Source: Azospirillum thermophilum
Lineage (GTDB): Bacteria; Pseudomonadota; Alphaproteobacteria; Azospirillales; Azospirillaceae
Length of the DNA stretch: 64,000 nucleotides
Assembly (NCBI RefSeq): GCF_003130795.1
Contig: NZ_CP029352.1
Span: 175,001-239,000 of the forward strand
Direction of reading: 5' to 3'
A program made the translations under genes and the position numbers. Numbering within the stretch: the stretch's first letter is position 1; each line of letters opens with the position of its first letter. Positions 60,645 through 64,000 of this stretch are shown piece after piece. The notes under the pieces were generated by a model. That model had not been told where the DNA came from and did not search any database. It was given only the letters and a program-made list of their open reading frames with translations.

Positions 60645-60658
60645 TCGTAACGTTACGA
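60645..60658. promoter_or_regulatory. LacI-type operator, copy 3
   Basis: TCGTAACGTTACGA, centred 23 bases from copy 2, about two helical turns. Confidence 0.75.
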
Positions 60659-61077
60659 TTGCCATGCGGCCGTCTGTCGCAGGTGCGATTTGGCTGGTCC
60701 GGCGCCGGTGCGAAGGGGGGTGTCGGCGCGGTCATTCCTTCGCGGTGGCCGTGCTTGCCGAGAGGATAGCTTTCCGGAACCGGGAGGACCTCGCTATCCT
60801 GCTCGAACCGGGCATGGACGAGGCATCGCCGGTGCTGTTGCCCGATATGCGGTCGCGATCCTGTCGTTCCGCCGTGACGGCCGGGGGCTTGTCCAGGCGT
60901 TTGAGCGGACGCTCGAAGCGGCAGCGGCCCACCAGGGCTCCCGCACCCCGATCTGGTCGCGGTGCAGCCGGAGCGACCGCGGCAGCCTCCGGGCGCGTGC
61001 GCTGCGCCTGCGGACGGGCAGGCAACGGCCGTTTCCCGCCTGGACGGGAGCGGGCAACAGAGCGAGGGACGAGCAGC

Positions 61078-61506
61078 ATGAGCAGCAAGCCTGAGGCGGC
61101 CACCGGCGGTACGGTGCCCCAGCGCTTCTACCACGGCACGCGGGCCGACCTGAAGCCGGGCGACCTGATCGAGGCCGGCTGCAACTCCAACTACGGCCGT
61201 CGAAAGAAGGGGAGCTGGGTCTATCTGACCGCGACCCTCGACGCCGCGATCTGGGGCGCCGAACTGGCCGCCGGTGACGGGCGCGGCAGGATCTACATCG
61301 TGGAGCCGACGGGCCCGATCGTGGATGACCCGAACCTGACCGACAAGAGGTTCCCCGGCAATCCGACCAGGTCCTACCGCTCCCGCGAACCGCTTCGGGT
61401 CACGGGCGAGATCACCGATTGGCAGGGGCACTCTCCGGAGCAGCTCGTGGCCATGAAGAACCATCTGGAACAGCTCAGGCAGCAGGGAATCGAGGCGATC
61501 GACTAG
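61078..61506 (+). CDS. arr: NAD+--rifampin ADP-ribosyltransferase
   Basis: 142 residues from 61078 (MSSKPEAATGGTVPQRFYHG), with a gcgaggg site upstream. The open frame extends 5' but without family similarity. The text RFYHGTRADLKPGDLIEAG, SNYGRRKKGSWVYLTATLDA and TRSYRSREPLRVTGEITDW is that of Arr enzymes, which inactivate rifamycins by ADP-ribosylation using NAD. The length matches the family (about 140). It appears as a single gene with its own upstream region and no integron or transposon signature, so it is likely an ancestral chromosomal copy. Confidence 0.9.
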   Translation: MSSKPEAATGGTVPQRFYHGTRADLKPGDLIEAGCNSNYGRRKKGSWVYLTATLDAAIWGAELAAGDGRGRIYIVEPTGPIVDDPNLTDKRFPGNPTRSYRSREPLRVTGEITDWQGHSPEQLVAMKNHLEQLRQQGIEAID

Positions 61507-61632
61507 AAGCACGTCCCCTGCCGGGCGCAGGGGAGTCCCGGTGCGAACGGCGTTCGCAGCCACCTTCGCCGGATCGGATCGGGGCCTGGATATCCGCCCG
61601 CTGCTGACGCATGGACAGTGAAAGGACCGGTC

Positions 61633-62112
61633 ATGGCGATTGCCAAGAACACGATCTGCCTCTGGTACGACAAGGACGCCGAGGCTGCCGCCCGCTTCTA
61701 TGCCGAGACTTTTCCCGACAGCTCGGTCGGGGCCATCCATCGCGCGCCCGGCGACTACCCCTCCGGCAAGGCGGGCGACGTGCTGACCGTCGAGTTCACC
61801 GTCGCCGGCATCCCTTGCCTCGGCCTCAACGGCGGACCAGCATTCCGGCACAACGAAGCCTTCTCGTTCCAGATCGCCACCGACGATCAGGAAGAGACCG
61901 ACCGCTACTGGAACGCCATCGTCGGCAACGGCGGGCAGGAAAGCGCCTGCGGCTGGTGCAAGGACAAATGGGGCGTCTCCTGGCAGATCACCCCGCGTGT
62001 GCTGACCGAGGCGCTGGCGGTGGGCGGCGATGAGGCGAAGCGCGCGTTCGACGCGATGATGAGCATGACGAAAATCGATGTCGCCGCGATCGAGGCGGCT
62101 CGACGCGGCTGA
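61633..62112 (+). CDS. VOC-family (PhnB-like) protein
   Basis: 159 residues from 61633 (MAIAKNTICLWYDKDAEAAA), with aaagga nine bases upstream. It opens with the 3-demethylubiquinone-9 methyltransferase-like VOC pattern LWYDKDAEAAARFYAETFPD, followed by VLTVEFTVAGIPCLGLNGGP and WGVSWQITPRVL. Proteins of this group are common and mostly uncharacterised, despite the methyltransferase label in databases. There is no obvious operon partner; a plus-strand gap separates it from arr. Confidence 0.85.
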   Translation: MAIAKNTICLWYDKDAEAAARFYAETFPDSSVGAIHRAPGDYPSGKAGDVLTVEFTVAGIPCLGLNGGPAFRHNEAFSFQIATDDQEETDRYWNAIVGNGGQESACGWCKDKWGVSWQITPRVLTEALAVGGDEAKRAFDAMMSMTKIDVAAIEAARRG

Positions 62113-62209
62113 CCGGTCGCGGGCGGGTGTCGACCGCTGCCCGCCGCGGCCGGAGGGCCGGGACCGTGCCGCCGTTCGACGACAGGGGCGGAACGGTCCT
62201 GGCCATGCG

Positions 62210-62503
62210 TCAACCGGGCTGCACGGCCTGGACTGCGACGGCACGGCCGTCCGAGTATTTGCGCCGGAAGGCCTTCCAGGGAGCATATTCCGGCGAGTTG
62301 AAGAAGGCCTTGATCTCTTCTTTCGAAGGGAATGCGACGATCAACACGCGGTTGTTCCATGCTCCTTCCAGGACGACGCCGTCGTCATCATAGGCGATCG
62401 GCGTACCGCCGAACATCTTCAGAAGCGGCAGCACGTGCCGCTCATATTCCTCCATTTTCGGCATGTCGAAGATGCTGATGTCGATCACAAGGTAGGCCGT
62501 CAC
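62210..62503 (-). CDS. DUF1330-family protein
   Basis: About 97 residues from the GTG at 62503 (VTAYLVIDISIFDMPKMEEY); a TTG at 62524 would add seven residues. The GTG is chosen because family members begin with (M)TAYLV. The rest matches DUF1330: HVLPLLKMFGGTPIAYDDDG, RVLIVAFPSKEEIKAFFNSP and EYAPWKAFRRK. This is a small ferredoxin-like fold of unknown function, often near stress or detoxification genes. Confidence 0.82.
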   Translation of the reverse strand: MTAYLVIDISIFDMPKMEEYERHVLPLLKMFGGTPIAYDDDGVVLEGAWNNRVLIVAFPSKEEIKAFFNSPEYAPWKAFRRKYSDGRAVAVQAVQPG

Positions 62504-62701
62504 GGTTTCATCTCTGCTGTCCAATTGATGCGTGACGGCATCTAATCAGGTCCCGGCAAACAGGTTTAGACGGTCAATGTGACCATGACTGTCCTGCATC
62601 CGGGACAATGGGCCCCCCCTCCACGGGTACGGCACCCGCCGGGCCGGAACGGCCCGATGATCCTCGTCGCGGTGACCGGGTGCCGCCATGGCGGGGTCAG
62701 A

Positions 62702-62959
62702 TCACCGCGAGCAGGCCGCCGCGACCAGCGCGTCGTTCTCGGTGCGCTTGCTGACGTCGGCTTTCACGAAGAGGGCGGGAACGCCCAGCGCCCTGATGAC
62801 CTCGGCGGCCGGTTCGCCGCCCTCGCGCGGCGTCTCCGTCACGTCGGAGACGATGACGGCCCGTGCGCCGTGCTCGGCCGCGCGCAAGGCGATCGCCCGG
62901 CCGATGCCGCTCGACGCGCCGGTCACCACGACCACCTTGCCGTTCAGAATGTCGCTCAT
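62702..62959 (-). pseudogene. Truncated SDR-family oxidoreductase (N-terminal third)
   Basis: 85 residues: MSDILNGKVVVVTGASSGIG, the Rossmann glycine motif, then PALFVKADVSKRTENDALVA and a stop after AAACSR. Full SDRs continue about 165 more residues with the NNAG, Ser and Tyr-x3-Lys active site, all missing here. No continuation is found in the other frames downstream, so a deletion rather than a frameshift is likely. It lies 34 bases downstream of the SnoaL-like gene in the same orientation. Confidence 0.75.
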
Positions 62960-62993
62960 GATGGATCTCGCTGGGAAGAGGGGGCGCGCCGGA

Positions 62994-63446
62994 TCAGGCC
63001 GGCTGGGAGGGGGGGTGCGTCACGGGCAGGGCGCCAAGCTGTTCCAGCAGCTTGTAGAGGTTGGCGACGCCCCAATGCTCGACGATCCGGCCGTCGCGCA
63101 CGCGCATGGCGTCCACCGTCTCGAAGGCGATGGCCTTGCCCGTGGGGGCGATGCCGAGGAAGGGTCCCAGGTGGGTGCCGTGATAGGTCTTGTAGGTGGT
63201 GACCAGATCGCCGTCGGCGACCTGCCAGTGGATGTCCGCATGGAAATCCGGGAAGGCGGCACGCAGGGCCTTGTACAGGCGAAGCGTGCCGGCGCGGCCG
63301 GGCGTGCCGCCCGGCTGCGGGGTGTGGTCGAGGTAGTCGGGGGCGAAGAGCTCCTCGAACAGGGCATAGTTGCCGCGGCCCTGGACCTCTTCGGTGTTGC
63401 GGCGCACGACGGCGATCGCCGCCTGGCTTTGGGGCGTGCTCGACAT
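62994..63446 (-). CDS. SnoaL-like/ester cyclase (NTF2-fold) protein
   Basis: 150 residues from 63446 (MSSTPQSQAAIAVVRRNTEE), chosen over an upstream in-frame start because ggag sits at good spacing. The NTF2-like polyketide-cyclase pattern is clear: LFEELFAPDYLDHTPQPGG, AFPDFHADIHWQVADGDLV and MRVRDGRIVEHWGVANLYKL. Such proteins are widespread and usually uncharacterised. It lies between a WrbA-like gene and an SDR remnant on the same strand. Confidence 0.85.
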   Translation of the reverse strand: MSSTPQSQAAIAVVRRNTEEVQGRGNYALFEELFAPDYLDHTPQPGGTPGRAGTLRLYKALRAAFPDFHADIHWQVADGDLVTTYKTYHGTHLGPFLGIAPTGKAIAFETVDAMRVRDGRIVEHWGVANLYKLLEQLGALPVTHPPSQPA

Positions 63447-63470
63447 GGTGATGATCTCCACGCGCTCGGG

Positions 63471-64000
63471 TCAGCCGAACATCCTGGCGACGGTGCGGGC
63501 GACGATCTCGCCCTGGTGGCGGGCGCCGGCGAGCTCGATCTCGGAGGGCTGGCGCGACCCGTCGCCGGCCGCGACGGTGGTGGCGCCGTAGGGAGCGCCG
63601 CCGACGATCTCGCTCATCGTCAACTGGCCCTGGTGGCTGTAGGGCAGCCCGACGATGACCATGCCGAAATGCAGCAGGTTGGTGATGAGCGAGAACAGCG
63701 TGGTCTCGTTGCCGCCATGCTGCGAGGCGCTGGAGGTGAAGGCGGCGCCGACCTTGCCGTTGAGCGCGCCGCGCGCCCACAGCCCGCCGGCCTGGTCGAG
63801 GAAGGCGGCCATCTGCGAGGACATGCGGCCGAAGCGCGTGCCGGTGCCGACGACGATGGCGTCATACTGCTCCAGCTCGGCCACCGTGGCGACCGGCGCG
63901 CTCTGGTCCAGCTTGAAGTGGGCATTCCGGGCGATCGCCTCGGGCACCGTCTCCGGCACCCGCTTGACGTCCACCTCGGCACCGGCGCTGCGCGCACCCT
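63471..64000 (-). CDS. WrbA-like NAD(P)H:quinone oxidoreductase (5' end outside the window)
   Basis: The visible 176 or so residues are the C-terminal part of a flavodoxin-like quinone oxidoreductase. They include [40 protein letters not shown] and [20 protein letters not shown], all typical of WrbA/type IV NQOs including the FMN-binding loop. The N-terminus lies beyond position 64000. It probably reduces quinones with two electrons and so limits redox stress. It is the first gene of a small minus-strand group with the SnoaL-like protein and the SDR remnant. Confidence 0.87.
   Translation of the reverse strand, partial: GARSAGAEVDVKRVPETVPEAIARNAHFKLDQSAPVATVAELEQYDAIVVGTGTRFGRMSSQMAAFLDQAGGLWARGALNGKVGAAFTSSASQHGGNETTLFSLITNLLHFGMVIVGLPYSHQGQLTMSEIVGGAPYGATTVAAGDGSRQPSEIELAGARHQGEIVARTVARMFG

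Larger units (their letters stand above)
60372..61077. promoter_or_regulatory. Control region upstream of the dehydratase operon
   Basis: About 700 bases without a recognisable gene. Three copies of TCGTAACGTTACGA lie in it. The part 60670-61077 is open in several frames but shows no family features and no supported start. A TTGACA-like box occurs on the minus strand near 60515, without a clear -10 partner. Confidence 0.6.

Noticed and set aside
60664..61077. Open frames ahead of arr that could be a separate gene or an N-terminal extension
   Set aside because: No family features, no ribosome-binding site, and Arr proteins begin close to 61078.

Overview
The window is about 64 kb of GC-rich DNA with the codon bias and gene content of an alphaproteobacterium. 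The polyol ABC operon, the IlvD/Edd sugar-acid operon, the type I-G CRISPR genes and the very large two-partner secretion protein together suggest Azospirillum or a close Rhodospirillales relative. That assignment is inference from gene families, since there is no rRNA or tRNA in the window.

Layout. (1) 68-1795: a ribbon-helix-helix regulator and an intracellular PHB-depolymerase-type esterase. (2) 1880-3866: a graveyard of decayed insertion sequences (a Tn3 transposase stub, an internally deleted IS3 element with both inverted repeats, a second IS3 fragment and an internally deleted ISL3 element). A small double-glycine-leader ORF sits among them. (3) 3919-13038: a ROK repressor divergent from a complete sorbitol/mannitol operon: binding protein, two permeases, ATPase, sorbitol dehydrogenase, mannitol dehydrogenase and fructokinase. 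Both polyols are imported, oxidised to fructose and phosphorylated. Two copies of AAATCA-N3-TGATTT lie between the divergent genes. (4) 13058-21123, minus strand: a type I-G (formerly I-U) CRISPR interference operon, cas3-csx17-csb1-csb2. Its adaptation genes are reduced to a scar in which the start of cas4 is joined to the middle of cas2, and no CRISPR array is present. (5) 21441-22361: a nuclease fragment and a GNAT acetyltransferase. (6) 22624-43960: a SapC-family gene, an 18-kb gene for a 6016-residue TpsA exoprotein, its TpsB transporter and a periplasmic protein. (7) 43965-50251: two hybrid histidine kinases, each with receiver and HPt domains, around one OmpR-type response regulator. 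(8) 50588-60371, minus strand: a nine-gene operon with LacI regulator, MHS-family MFS transporter, TauE exporter, SDR, beta-hydroxyacid dehydrogenase, SMP-30 lactonase, mutarotase, HpaI aldolase and IlvD/Edd dehydratase. Three identical LacI-type palindromes lie upstream. (9) 61078-64000: Arr rifamycin ADP-ribosyltransferase, VOC protein, DUF1330 protein, truncated SDR, SnoaL-like protein and the start-truncated end of a WrbA-like flavoprotein.

Most interesting points. The nine-gene operon has the parts list of a sulfo-Entner-Doudoroff pathway for sulfoquinovose. It would be a variant ending in a reductase and a TauE exporter instead of a sulfolactaldehyde dehydrogenase. The CRISPR locus keeps all its interference genes but has lost adaptation. 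The giant TpsA is preceded by a SapC gene and followed by signalling genes, which suggests one surface-protein locus. Three genes (sugar ATPase, SapC, second hybrid kinase) are each broken by what looks like one missing base in a run of five or six identical bases. Restoring that base gives an ordinary family member each time, so sequencing or assembly undercalls are a serious possibility.
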